From positions 8,871,501-8,935,500 of the forward strand of contig JAUIMM010000188.1 in assembly GCA_031769625.1 (NCBI GenBank): a DNA stretch of 64,000 nucleotides, written 5' to 3'. Shown here in pieces: positions 45,494 to 55,624 of this stretch. How positions within the stretch are numbered: position 1 is the stretch's first letter; each line of letters opens with the position of its first letter. Both the position numbers and the translations under genes were made by a program. The notes under the pieces were generated by a model that was not told the DNA's origin, ran no database searches, and saw only the letters and a program-made list of their open reading frames with translations. This DNA comes from Taudactylus pleione (Eukaryota; Chordata; Amphibia; Anura; Myobatrachidae).

Positions 45494-46026
45494 GGGCCTG
45501 ATTCAGAGCCGAACGCTCTGACCAGAGCGCTCGCTCTGAATCAGTGCCCTCCTACCTTAAAATGGAGCGGCCTCCTGGCCGCTCGCATAGCTGTGGGTGA
45601 CCACCCACAGCATATGCGAGCGGCCAAAAAGATGGTCGCGATGGTCAAGACCATCGCGATCATCGGGCTTGCGACGAGACCCTTGTGGTAGGGTCTCGTT
45701 GCCGCAAGCCCTGGAGTGATTTTGGCTCTATCAGAGCCAAAATCACTCCCACTGACATCACTAGTGATGTCAGTGGGGCCGGACTCAGACGGTAGGCGTT
45801 CCCATGGGAACGCCTCCGTCTGGCAACCACGCCCCCGGCACGCCCACTAAAGGGGGCGTGCTGTCAGTCACCATCGACAGCACGCCCCCCTTTAGTGCGA
45901 GACCTATAATGACGGCTTGGCCGTTGTTATTCGGGCCTCGCGCATGCGCACGACGGAACTTCCATTGGGGGAACATCGACCTGCTTGCAAGCGTCCTCCG
46001 CTTGCGAGCGGGTCTGAATGACTCCC
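45494..46026 (-). mobile_element. Modular-hairpin MITE, copy E, TSD CAA
   Basis: It starts GGGCCTGATTCAGAGCC and ends GGTCTGAATGACTCCC, with CAA on both sides (45491-45493, 46027-46029). Well-kept hairpins: the GGCCGCTCGCATAGCTGTGG stem (about 45576-45626), GATGGTCGCGATGGTC with its inverse, a nested GAGACCCT stem inside GGGCTTGCG...CGCAAGCCC, the GTGATTTTGGCTC stem, the CACTGACATCA stem, CAGACGG...CCGTCTG around GAGGCGTTCC, and a TAAAGGGGGCGTGCTGTC stem. The ACGACGGAG hairpin has lost its right arm (about 45950-45975). Confidence 0.9.
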
Positions 46027-46029
46027 CAA

Positions 46030-46883
46030 ATTCATTGCAGCTGTTAGGTCAGGCCGATTTACCTTGCAAGATTGAAGTTATATGAACGATGGAAAGATCA
46101 CTCGTTCCGTCCTTCGTTAAACGACACAGCCCCCCGCATGCGATATCGTGTGAATGGGCGTGCGGCGCGGCCGATCACACAATATCTCACCCGACCTGCG
46201 GGAGCCTGCAACTGGGCCTACACACTGCATGATATACACGATTTGTCGCCTCAAAATGACAAGTCGTCCAATTTATTGTGTAGTGAGATTGGAAGAAAGA
46301 ATTTTATTGATCAGGTGGAAGGGGGTCCTCATAGGGCAAATTGGTCGTCTGAGGTCACAGAAGCTGCCTATGGCCTGATACAAGATGAGATATAGTAGTA
46401 TCATACAGACAGGAGGACCAGGAAACAGGTATGAAGGGAAAGAGAAACTAACAAGGGCAGTCTAGTAACACCTTCATATAAGCAAAACACTATCCGGTCA
46501 CATTTTTTTCTTCAAAAAAAAAAAAATGTGAATTTAAATTGGATAAATATAATTAAAATAGGGTTCCTGCACCTTTAAATCTTTTTACTATTGTTCAGAA
46601 AGAGGAATAGATGATACCTGTATTCGCTTGTTACCGTTATTATGTTCCCTTGCTATTTTACATTTTGTTATGTTTGTTTCTCAAAAATTTCTAAAAAAAA
46701 AAATATATATTCAAAACAAAAAAAAGAGAAAAAAAATTGCTCATCCAGATATTAAAAAATAAATAAAAATACAAATTCAAGTGGACCCGTTTAACCCGAT
46801 ACAAAAATGTATTTCACAATTGCAGTAGCATATGCAGATTTATTTAATTTATCTACTAATATAACATTGCATTTAGGTACAAA
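46030..46883. other. Intronic sequence, no gene seen
   Basis: The first part (46060-46300) has CACACTGCATGATATACACGA-type words like those of the element at 58827-59250, so a diverged relative is possible. The remainder is A/T-rich with poly-A tracts. Confidence 0.35.
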
Positions 46884-48133
46884 GGGGCCTGATTCTGCAA
46901 GGATGGTAATTGCAAAACTGCACGCAGGCTATAGATACTGTATGATGTATGCACTCAGGCTATAGATGTGATATATGCACGCAGGCTATAGATACTGTAT
47001 GATGTATGCACACAGGCTATAGATACTGTATGAGGTATGCACTCAGGCTATAGATGTGATATATGCATGCAGGCTATAGATACTGTATGATAATATGCAC
47101 GCAGACTATAGATACTGTATGATGTATGCACTCAGGCTATAGATGTGATATATGCACGCAGGCTATAGATACTGTATGATAATATGCACGCAGACTATAG
47201 ATACTGTATGATGTATGCACGCAGGCTATAGATACTGTATGATGTATGCACTCAGGCTATAGATGTGATATATGCACGCAGGCTGTAGATACTGTATGAT
47301 GTATGCACGCAGGCTATAGATACTGTATGATTTATGCACGCAGGCTATAGATATGATGTATGCACGCAGGCTATAGATATATGATGTATGCATGCAGGCT
47401 ATAGATATATGTTGTTTGCACGCAGGCTATAGATACTGTATGATGTATGCACTCAGGCTATAGATGTGATATATGCACGCAGGCTATAGATACTGTATGA
47501 TGTATGCACGCAGGCTATAGATACTGTATGATTTATGCACGCAGGCTATAGATATGATGTATGCAAGCAGGCTATAGATATATGATGTATGCACGCAGGC
47601 TATAGATATATGTTGTTTGCACGCAGACTATAGATACTGTATGATGTATGCACGCAGGCTATAGATATGATGTATGCACACAGGCAGCTTTGCAATTGCA
47701 ACTCTTGCAGATATGGTAATGCAGCAGGAGGCATTACACTCCCTGTACAATACTTATCCGAGTTGCGTTGTCCAACACAGCAGCGGATAAACTGCGTAAC
47801 ATCGGTTGGCTTTAGTGACCCATGCGGTCCCGCAGCCAGCCGCCGCAGTTTAGAGGAAGAGGCCAGGAAATCTCTGTCAGCCGACGGAGATCCTGGCCAC
47901 TTCCCTCCCCTGCAACAGCGGCATCACGCCTCCGTTTCGGGAAACTGAGGGCATCGCCGCCCCCTCCCCACTGACAAACCTCAGCAGCAGACTGTCAATC
48001 ACTGCCAGTCTGTAAGCGAGTTAGCAGGACCCATTCTGCACACTCGCAGAATGGGTCCTGCGTCTGCGCAGATTCCCAAACATCAAGAATCTGCGTTCAG
48101 CAGTGCACTAGCGTGTAACGCTGAATCAGGCCC
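46884..48133. mobile_element. Hairpin-rich Harbinger-like MITE expanded by a minisatellite
   Basis: The left end GGGGCCTGATTCTGCAAGG and right end ACGCTGAATCAGGCCC are inverse, and the flanks are AAA/AAAG. Just inside, TGGTAATTGCAAAACTGC faces GCAGCTTTGCAATTGCAAC on the other side of the array at 46915-47690, so the array lies in the element. The right half holds consecutive hairpins: CCAGGAAATCTC facing GAGATCCTGG, AGGACCCATTCTGC facing GCAGAATGGGTCCT, and GCGCAGATTC facing GAATCTGCG. Confidence 0.7.
46915..47690. repeat. 31/26-base minisatellite, about 27 units
   Basis: The core GCACGCAGGCTATAGATA is followed by CTGTATGATGTAT (31-base unit), or by a shorter TGTGATATAT version with GCACTCAGGC (26-base unit). 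Short ATATGATGTAT units also occur. Blocks such as 47250-47420 and 47430-47600 repeat in the same order, which indicates a higher-order unit of roughly 170 bases. Confidence 0.9.
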
Positions 48134-48583
48134 AAAGTGTGCATTAAAACACTTCCACCTGACCGATCAGAAGCTGGCTTTCATTGTCTAACTTTTCGTA
48201 GACAGATAATCGCTGATTGCTACTTGGTTGCTGTGATTAACATATAGTTAAATAGCCCTAGGGTGCAATTAAGACTACGAGGAGCTATTCCGCACAGCAC
48301 ATGGTAATTAAAATAGAGATAGAGAGTTTTGCCAAAAATAAATAATAAAATAATAAAAATGCTTGCATTTAGCACCGTATCTTTAAACAACATCTAGATA
48401 CGTGAAGGTCTGTTTCTGAGAACACATTGACAGCTTGCAGACCTCTCACTTATAGCAAACATGTTATGTGAGTAGATTATAGAGATCTGTTGACATCTAG
48501 TGGCAAACTGAGGTATTTATATATTGATTGAACATCAATGTATCTACAGTACTAACAGATACTGGGATAGATTTACTAACTTA
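48134..48583. other. Intronic sequence, no gene seen
   Basis: An inverted pair (TGACCGATCAGAAGC and GCTGATTGCTAC) near 48160-48225 may be an eroded MITE. Otherwise unique. Confidence 0.35.
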
Positions 48584-48972
48584 GGGCCTGACTCAGACCC
48601 GCTCGCAAGCGCTATGCGCTTGCAAGCGGGTCGATGGTGGCCCAGTGCGCATGCACACGACGGAGCCAGCTCCGTCGTGCGCATAAGGGAGACACGGATA
48701 GCGATGGGCAAACCGTCGCTCCGGGTCTCGTACCAAAGGGGGCGTGCTGTCGATGTTGAGTGACAGCACGCCCCGTTTGGGGGGCGGGCTGGGGCGTGGC
48801 TGTCCGTGATGTCAGTCTTGACCATCGCGACCATCATTATGGCCGCTCGCTATAGCTGTGGGTGGTCACCCACAGCTATGCGAGCGGCCAGGAGACCGTT
48901 CTGATAAACCAGAGGGCCGGCCCTGATTCAGAGCGAGCGCTGTGTCAGAGCGTCTGGCTCTGAATCAGGCCC
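48584..48972 (+). mobile_element. Modular-hairpin MITE, copy F (internally deleted)
   Basis: It starts GGGCCTGACTCAGACCC and ends GCTCTGAATCAGGCCC. Present: the GACCCGCTCGCAAGCG stem, ACGACGGAG/CTCCGTCGT, the GGTACCAAAGGGGGCGTGCTGTC stem region, a GGTCGCGATGG remnant, the GGCCGCTCGCTATAGCTGTG stem and the terminal GATTCAGAGCGAGCGC stem. The GAGGCGTTCC, GTGATTTTGG and GAGACCCT modules are missing, apparently by deletion near 48795-48815. Confidence 0.82.
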
Positions 48973-49339
48973 AAAGTTCACAGGTGCAGTAATAACTAAT
49001 CCAGCGGTGGCCAACCCGCGGCTCTCAAGCCGCATCTTTCGTTGTTGTGATGCGGCTCGGCAGTACTATGGCCCCCGCAGACCCCCACTGCAACTGTGAA
49101 CGCTGGCCACTGAGGCGATCAGCGGCTAAAGAAGCCTCTATGTCAGGGATCCGACACCCAAGAATCCCTGTGGAAGAGTGGTGCAGGCAAGGTGGAAGGA
49201 AAAGTCTTATCGATGGTAAGCGGACACTAATGGAGGCGTTTGCGCCTGATGGCTGTAGCAGTTGGCCAACTGGTGAAGATTAAGCTGGTGCCGAGGATTT
49301 GGCTGAGTGGCTGGGTGGAACAGCTGAGGCAGAGGTAGC

Positions 49340-49540
49340 GACTTGCGGCCAATGTTGCGTCTTGAGGCCGAAGTTGTGGCTAGAGCCCGATGTTATGGCC
49401 TGAGGCCGGTGTTGTTACCGAGGCCGATATTGCAGCTTGAGGCCGATGTTGTGGCTAGAGCCCGATGTTATGCCTGAGGCCGATGTTGAGGCAAATGCCC
49501 GATGATGCAGCTTGAGTCCGATGGTGTGGCTTGAGGACGA
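49340..49540. repeat. Degenerate short tandem repeat
   Basis: GCTTGAGGCCGATGTTGTGG and TAGAGCCCGATGTTATGG variants alternate, with units near 18 and 27 bases. Confidence 0.65.
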
Positions 49541-49546
49541 AGTGCA

Positions 49547-50560
49547 GGCTGTGGGAGAACGGCTGCTGGAGTGGCTAAGAAGCCAGGTATGCAGGCTGTG
49601 GGAGAGCGGCTGCTGGAGTGGCTAAGAAGCCGGGTATGCAGGCTATGGGAGAGCGGCTGCTGGAGTGGCTAAGAAGCCGGGTATGCAGGCTGTGGGAGAG
49701 CGGCTGCTGGAGTAGCTAAGAAGCCGGGTATGCAGGCTGTGGGAGAGCGGCTGCTGGAGTGGCTAAGAAGCCGGGTATGCAGGCTGTGGGAGAGCGGCTG
49801 CTGGAGTGGCTAAGAAGCCGGGTATGCAGGCTGTGGGAGAGCGGCTGCTGGAGTGACTAAGAAGCCGGGTATGCAGGCTGTGGGAGAGCGGCTGCTGGAG
49901 TGGCTAAGAAGCCGGGTATGCAGGCTGTGGGAGAGCGGCTGCTGGAGTGGCTAAGAAGCCGGGTATGCAGGCTGTGGGAGAACGGCTGCTGGAGTGGCTA
50001 AGAAGCCGGGTATGCAGCCTGTGGGAGAGCGGCTGCTGGAGTGGCTAAGAAGCCGGGTATGCATGCTGTGGGAGAACGGCTGCTGGAGTGGCTAAGAAGC
50101 CGGGTATGCAGCCTGTGGGAGAGCGGCTGCTGGAGTGGCTAAGAAGCCGGGTATGCAGGCTGTGGGAGAGCGGCTGCTGGAGTGGCTAAGAAGCCGGGTA
50201 TGCAGGCTGTGGGAGAGCGGCTGCTGGAGTGGCTAAGAAGCCGGGTATGCAGGCTATGGGAGAGCGGCTGGTGGAGTGGCTAAGAAGCCGGGTATGCAGG
50301 CTGTGGGAGAGCGGATGCTGGAGTGGCTAAGAAGCCGGGTATGCAGGCTATGGGAGAGCGGCTGCTGGAGTGGCTAAGAAGCCGGTATGCAGGCTGTGGG
50401 AGAGCGGATGCTGGAGTGGCTAAGAAGCCGGGTATGCAGGCTATGGGAGAGCGGCTGGTGGAGTGGCTAAGAAGCCGGGTATGCAGGTTGTGGGAGAGCG
50501 GCTGCTGGAGTGGCTAAGAAGTCGGGTATGCAGGCTGTGGGAGAGTGGCTGCTGGAAGAA
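49547..50560. repeat. 47-base minisatellite, about 21 units
   Basis: The unit is GGCTGTGGGAGAGCGGCTGC, then TGGAGTGGCTAAGAAGCCGG, then GTATGCA. Copies are over 95% alike by eye, with point variants GGCTAT, GCGGATG and a one-base deletion in one unit (near 50384). This points to recent expansion. Confidence 0.95.
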
Positions 50561-50934
50561 AATAGCTGACCATGCAGCTGAGCCGAGCGCTGTGAAATAA
50601 ACGCTATAGCCGGCATGGCAGCTAGACTCCAGTGTGTAAAAATAGGTGACCTGGTGGGAACCCAGCCCAGGTCTCAGCCATCCTGATCTCCTGGGAGCAA
50701 ATCCGGTGGGGAGAGGAGCAGGAGAATCTTGAGCCATGTGCAAGTCCTGGACTGGACTTGTAACACTCTGATCCCTTCAGAGGCCAGCGTTCCCAGTGAT
50801 GCAGTGTGCGGGTGACGTCATGGCGTCACCTGCGAAGTGAGGAGACTGCGCGCCCACTTGATCTAGTTAGATCCAGTCAGCTGCAGCAGGAGCCCTGACA
50901 GCGTGGAGCCGGCGATGCGATGAGGTAAGTACAG

Positions 50935-51875
50935 GGGGCACTGCATATGGGGCACAACTACAGGGAGCATTGCATAATAAGCACTACTACAGGGGGCACT
51001 GCATAATAAGCACTACTACAGGGGGCACTACTACAGGGGGCACTGCATAATGGGAACTACTACAGGGGGCACTGCATAATAAGCACTACTACAGGGGGCA
51101 CTACTACAGGGGGCACTGCATAATGGGCACTACTACAGGGGGCACTGCATAATTAGCACTACTACAGGGAGCACTGCATAATGGGCACTACTACAGGGGG
51201 CACTGCATAATAAGCACTACTACAGGGGGCACTGCATAATAAGCACTACTACAGGGAGCACTGCATAATGGGCACTACTACAGGGGGCACTGCATAATAA
51301 GCACTACTACAGGGAGCACTGCATAATGGGAACTACTACAGGGGGCACTGCATAATGGGCACTACTACAGGGGGCACTACTACAGGTGGCACTGCATAAT
51401 GGGCATTACTACAGGGGGCACTGCATAAGGGGCACGAATGCAGGGGGCATTGCATAATGGTCACTTCTACAGGGGGCACTACTACAGGGGGCATTGCATA
51501 ATGGGCACTACTACAGGGGGCACTGCATAAGGGGCACTACTACAGGGGGGCACTGCATAATGGGCACTACTACAGGGGGTACTGCATAAGGGGCACTACT
51601 ACAGGGGGCACTGCATAATGGGCACTACTACAGGGGGCGCTGCATAAGGGGCACTACTACAGGGGGCACTGCATAAGGGGCACTACTACAGGGGGCACTG
51701 CATAAGGGGCACTACTACAGGGGGCACTGCATAAGGGGCACTACTACAGGGGGCACTGCATAAGGGGCACTACTACAGGGGGCACTGCATAATCGGCACT
51801 ACTACAGGGGGCACTACATAAGGAGGCACTACTACGAGGGACACTACATAAGGGGCACTACTATCGGCTCTTTAT
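50935..51875. repeat. 29-base minisatellite, about 32 units
   Basis: The unit CACTGCATAATGGGCACTAC plus TACAGGGGG has TAAGCACT and AGGGGCACT variants that cluster in blocks. The left part is rich in TAAGCACT and the right part is almost pure AGGGGCACT. Some units lack the GCATAATGGG portion. Confidence 0.95.
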
Positions 51876-52027
51876 CTTGACTACAGATAGTTTTTGGCTC
51901 TTTGCCTCTGATTGGTTGGCCGTCCCTGAGCTAATTAGATGTTTGCTTTCATTAACGCTCATTTATGAATGTACAAAAGCGCAGATGCTTCTCACGTTGT
52001 TACTTTTGCACAGCTATAAATAAAAGA

Positions 52028-52185
52028 TAATGGGGGAGACGCACTAAGCCTTGAAGGGATGACGTGGAGAGTGATAAGGTACCAATCAATCAGCTCCTAA
52101 CTAATTTTTCAAACACTGAAACTGACAGGAGCTAATTGGTTAGTACTTTATCACTCTACAATGCTTAGTGTATCTCCCAGTAACA
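52028..52185. mobile_element. Short palindromic MITE (CTAAGCC family)
   Basis: GGGGGAGACGCACTAAGCCT at the left mirrors AATGCTTAGTGTATCTCCC at the right. The centre pairs CAATCAGCTCCTAAC with CAGGAGCTAATTGG. Same family as 8399-8533. Confidence 0.75.
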
Positions 52186-53084
52186 GTAACATATAATAAA
52201 GTGACACATGTAATACAGACAGCCCCACTGTCCCCACTCTCTCCTGGTTCATTTAACTCATAAAAAGCTCTATTTATAAATATAATGACCCTTTTCTCCT
52301 GTGTGTTTTACCAGGAGAGAAGGTCCTTACTATTGATAAATAGCAGGCGCGCACCGTCAGATCTCCGCTGTGTCGCTTTGCGCATAGTGGAAGTACCATA
52401 GGTTACAATGGGTCTGGGTACTCAAGCAACTTATAGAAGACACAATAGTTTTGCAAGGTGAAACCTTTATAAACAAATGACCCCATCGGAAGATGGCGCT
52501 TTCTGCACTTACCACCCGGCAGTCCGGTCAGACAAGCAAGGAAGAGAATGATCTGTTCCTGCTTTCTCCCATAATGCACTGGTTGGATCATTGTGTGACG
52601 TCATGAGAGGTAATTAAAAAGGTAAAAACAGCGCACGCACTTTACTGCGCGAGTAAGAAAGATGTCGCCGAACATTTGGAAAGTCTTTGCCGAGAACTTT
52701 ACCGTTTGGTATGTGCCCGGCATTAGAAAATAAATAAATACATCGATTTTTTTTTCCATTGCGAGACCAATGGTGGAGCATAAGGACGCACCAATCGATA
52801 TTACAGCGTGCACGTGAGCTAAAAGTGGGCGTCTCAGTCTTTGCACATTACCGAACGCATTGGGAGGGGTTTGTAGCAGCAATTGCGTAAAGTCGCAGAC
52901 GGGGCGAGCACCAATAGGCACTGCAGTGTGCGCGTTGGCAAGTATGGTATGAATCTAACCAGGAATTATTTTTCGGGAATATGGTTTCATAAAGATCTAT
53001 TCGTAAATTAGATTATCGGGAGCCAGTATATTTTTTTAAAGTATATCTTTGAAATTCATCTTCATTGTTTTTCTTCAGAGGTCC
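52186..53084. other. Intronic sequence, no gene seen
   Basis: Mostly unique. GCGCACGCACTTTACTGCGCG near 52630 and GCACTGCAGTGTGCGCG near 52920 may be ends of an eroded element, but this was not established. Confidence 0.35.
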
Positions 53085-53705
53085 CTGATACGGTATGCAG
53101 CCGGGAAGCCGGTGGACCTAATCCCAACAGCCGGCTTAATCCCGGCAAGGGTAAAATGACAGACTGTCATTTTACAGATGCCGGGAGACCGGTGCCTGGC
53201 ATCCCGATCGAAGGGACGCCGGGCACCGAGCGCGGACAGCCAAAGGGTTGGGGGGGAGTGTTAGGTTTAGTGTTCCCGGGGGGGACTTAGGGATAGGCAC
53301 CCCCCCTGGGAGGTTAGGGTTAGGCTAGGGTGAGGTAGGGTTAGGGTTTGGCACCCCCGACGGGGATTTAGGGTTAGGCACCCGCCCGGGAGGTTAGGGT
53401 TAGGCTAGGGGGAGGGAGGATTAGGGTTAGGCACCCCCCAGGGGGATTTAGGGTTAGGCACCCCCCCGGGGGACTTAGGTTTAGGCGGCGGGGAATGGGG
53501 GGTTAGGTTTAGGCACTTAGAGGGGGGATTAGGGTTAGGCACTGGGGGGAAGGTTAGGGTTAGGCACCCCTAAGGGAGGGTTAGGGGAGGGAATTAGGTT
53601 AGTCAATACTTACCTTAGGGACGATCGGGATTTTCACTCAAGTCGGGCAGCTGCTGTCGGGATTCCAACCGCAGGACCGGTGCCCAGCGGTAAATCATGC
53701 CGCTT
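53085..53705. mobile_element. Dispersed element with TTAGGG-like core
   Basis: Inverted relative of 7553-8090. GATACGGTATGCAGCCGGGA, a perfect-looking TAAAATGACAG/CTGTCATTTTA hairpin (near 53150-53175) and several GGGAGACCGG motifs lead into TTAGGGTTAGGCACCCCC units (about 53255-53600), then GATCGGGATTTTCACTC and GTCGGGATTCC. The core unit is a degenerate TTAGGGTTAGGCACCCCCGG rather than pure TTAGGG. Confidence 0.65.
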
Positions 53706-54282
53706 CCCCTGATACACAGCTCTTGTACCATGTAACATATAATAATCCCTCTCATGTGACGGGTCCTTTTACATGTGCATTTGTGACTGTACCTCCTACC
53801 AGCTTGTTCCCTGAGCTGTTAGCAGGGGTGATATTATGACTAGATGGCGGTGTGGGTGATATTATGACTAGATGGCAGTGTGGGTGATGAGATAAGAGGT
53901 GTTGTCTAGTAGGTAACACAGAAGAAGGACCTAGTGATAAGCTCAGCATGCAGGATCTCACACCTATTAACTTAAGGATTTCAGTGATGCCAAATCATAC
54001 CTGCTGTCAGGGCTGTAGCCGGACAATGCCCCGCCACCCCAACGTGATGCCATGAGTCATGACAAGGGCACCGGGCAGCTGGAGCTTGGAAGGAGCTGAC
54101 CAAAGCATCCTAAGAAGAACCAGTGTGTGTCTCTCTAGGCTGCACTGTGCCATTCCACCCATACTAAAAATTAAATGCTTGTGCCACAGGGTTGCCACGG
54201 TCCAACTGAGTGCCCAGCATGTGCCAATACTACAGGGCGAGTGATATAGTTACAGAGGCAGTGTCCATGCAGTCAGGACATA
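53706..54282. other. Intronic sequence with a two-copy 30-base repeat
   Basis: GTGATATTATGACTAGATGG occurs twice at 53828-53884. Otherwise unique, with no gene recognised. Confidence 0.45.
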
Positions 54283-54888
54283 GGACCAGATTCAGACCCG
54301 CTCGCTAAGAAGTGTTCGCTCGTAGCTGGACGATTTTTGCATTCTGCGCATGGGTATGCATCACAATGCGCGTGCGCGAACCAGTGCGAGAGATCAGGAA
54401 GCGGCCGCTCGTTGCGCATGGGCTGCCCAGCAGAGTGAGTGACAGAAGGAGCCGTTTGTGGGTGGTGACAGGGGCTGGCCGGTAGAAACGGGGGAGTGGA
54501 GGTGCGAACGCAGGCGTGCCGGAGCGTCTCAACGCTGTCTCAGAGGCGCGCAGAATTAAGAGGCAGCGTCATAGTACACGTCACCTGGTTGTATTTCACA
54601 CTGAAGTGATCGCAGTGCTTTCAGCAGGGTATAGCCAACCTCAAGCGTTGCGATCGCATCCTATGGTCCTCGATGAACTGATGGTTACATACACTTCCTG
54701 GAGAAGTGGGCAAGTGGGCGTCTTAAGACAGGCTGGTGGGCATCTGCATACACAAAGTTATCGCACGCCAAGACGTAGTGGGCGTGCTTATGCCTTGCCG
54801 TGCGTTCGCCTGCCTTGCTGGGGGTGTGCCGGATTTGCATACGCTGGGTGCGAGCGAACGCATCTAGCGAGCGGGTCTGAATGAGTAC
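54283..54888. mobile_element. Harbinger-like MITE, 606 bases, TSD ATA
   Basis: It starts GGACCAGATTCAGACCCGCTCGC-like and ends GCGAGCGGGTCTGAATGAGTAC, with ATA on both sides (54280-54282, 54889-54891). The interior is related in layout to the 5073-5671 family (GTGACAGAAGGAGCCG, GGTGGTGACAGGGG, GGGGGAGTGGAGGTGCGAACG) but strongly diverged. Confidence 0.7.
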
Positions 54889-54989
54889 ATAGCTCTGGCA
54901 GGCGGGGCAATCCCCTCAAAGTGGTACTGGCCTATTAGAATTGGGATATTTGTCATAGAGTGCTGCTCACACTAGCTGACTTCCTGGCT

Positions 54990-55400
54990 GCACTCTCCAG
55001 GAGGGGCAGACAGGTCGCCTCAGCGGAGGGGCGCTTTGCGGGAAAGTGATCTTCAACTTAAAGTTTTCGGAGTTTGCTTCCACGAACAAGCGCCATCTTC
55101 AGACAGCGCTTGCTCTTGTAGCCCGGCTCCTTCCTATGGGAAGGAATTCCGGGGATGGGAAGAGGGATCCGAGCGGATCCCTCCGCCTCCTCCTGACTAC
55201 CTCCGTGGCGGCTGTGTGACCCGAGGTCACGCATACGTAGCCAGGACGACGGGGAGGAGGTAAGTAACGGAGCTACATCTGTAGCTGCGATACTAAGGGG
55301 TCAGCTGCTTTTCGGAGCTGCTGTCTTCGCATCCCGTTTCCCACGCTGCGAGTTGGTTACTTAAGTATCCCTCGCAGCGAGTACAATACTTCATCATCGG
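54990..55400. mobile_element. Hairpin-rich repeat, relative of 24600-24970
   Basis: Modules: AGCGC...CATCTTCAGACAGCGCT, CCTTCCTATGGGAAGG (near 55130), GAGGGATCCGAGCGGATCCC (near 55164-55184), and GGAGGAGGTAAG facing CCTCCTCC. The same GGATCC and CCTTCC modules, in the opposite order, occur at 24600-24970. Confidence 0.5.
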
Positions 55401-55624
55401 AGGCCGTATAAATAGGCCCCATAGACACAGAGATATCTAATAGACAAACAATAGGTAAATCAGTTATATATTCTTGTGGCTCCATTATATTTATTTTCAG
55501 TTTTTACTCCTAGCGTTCCGATAACGTGTTATCAGAAGGCCCAATTCCCAGCTGGACGCATCTGCGGGAACTGATGCATTGTGCGATTTTCAGCCAACAG
55601 TGCATGTCTGTAACAGCAAACAGG

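Larger units (their letters stand above)
49002..51928. mobile_element. hAT-like element, 2.9 kb, swollen by minisatellites
   Basis: The left end CAGCGGTGGCCAACCCGCGG mirrors the right end (GATTGGTTGGCCGTCCCTG). The flanks AACTAATC (48994-49001) and AGCTAATT (51929-51936) agree at 6 of 8 positions, the differences being transitions. GGCTCTCAAGCCGCATC inside the left end and GGCTCTTTGCC inside the right end fit a known vertebrate hAT MITE style. The interior has no transposase; it is mostly the two arrays listed separately plus a decayed GAGGCCGATGTTG repeat (49340-49540). Confidence 0.65.

Noticed and set aside
46915..47690. CRISPR-like array of repeats and spacers
   Set aside because: There are no distinct spacers. 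Whole units of 31 and 26 bases repeat head to tail, in a vertebrate genome.
54516..54884. Frame of 122 codons as a possible gene
   Set aside because: It lies within the MITE at 54283-54888 and has no recognisable domain.
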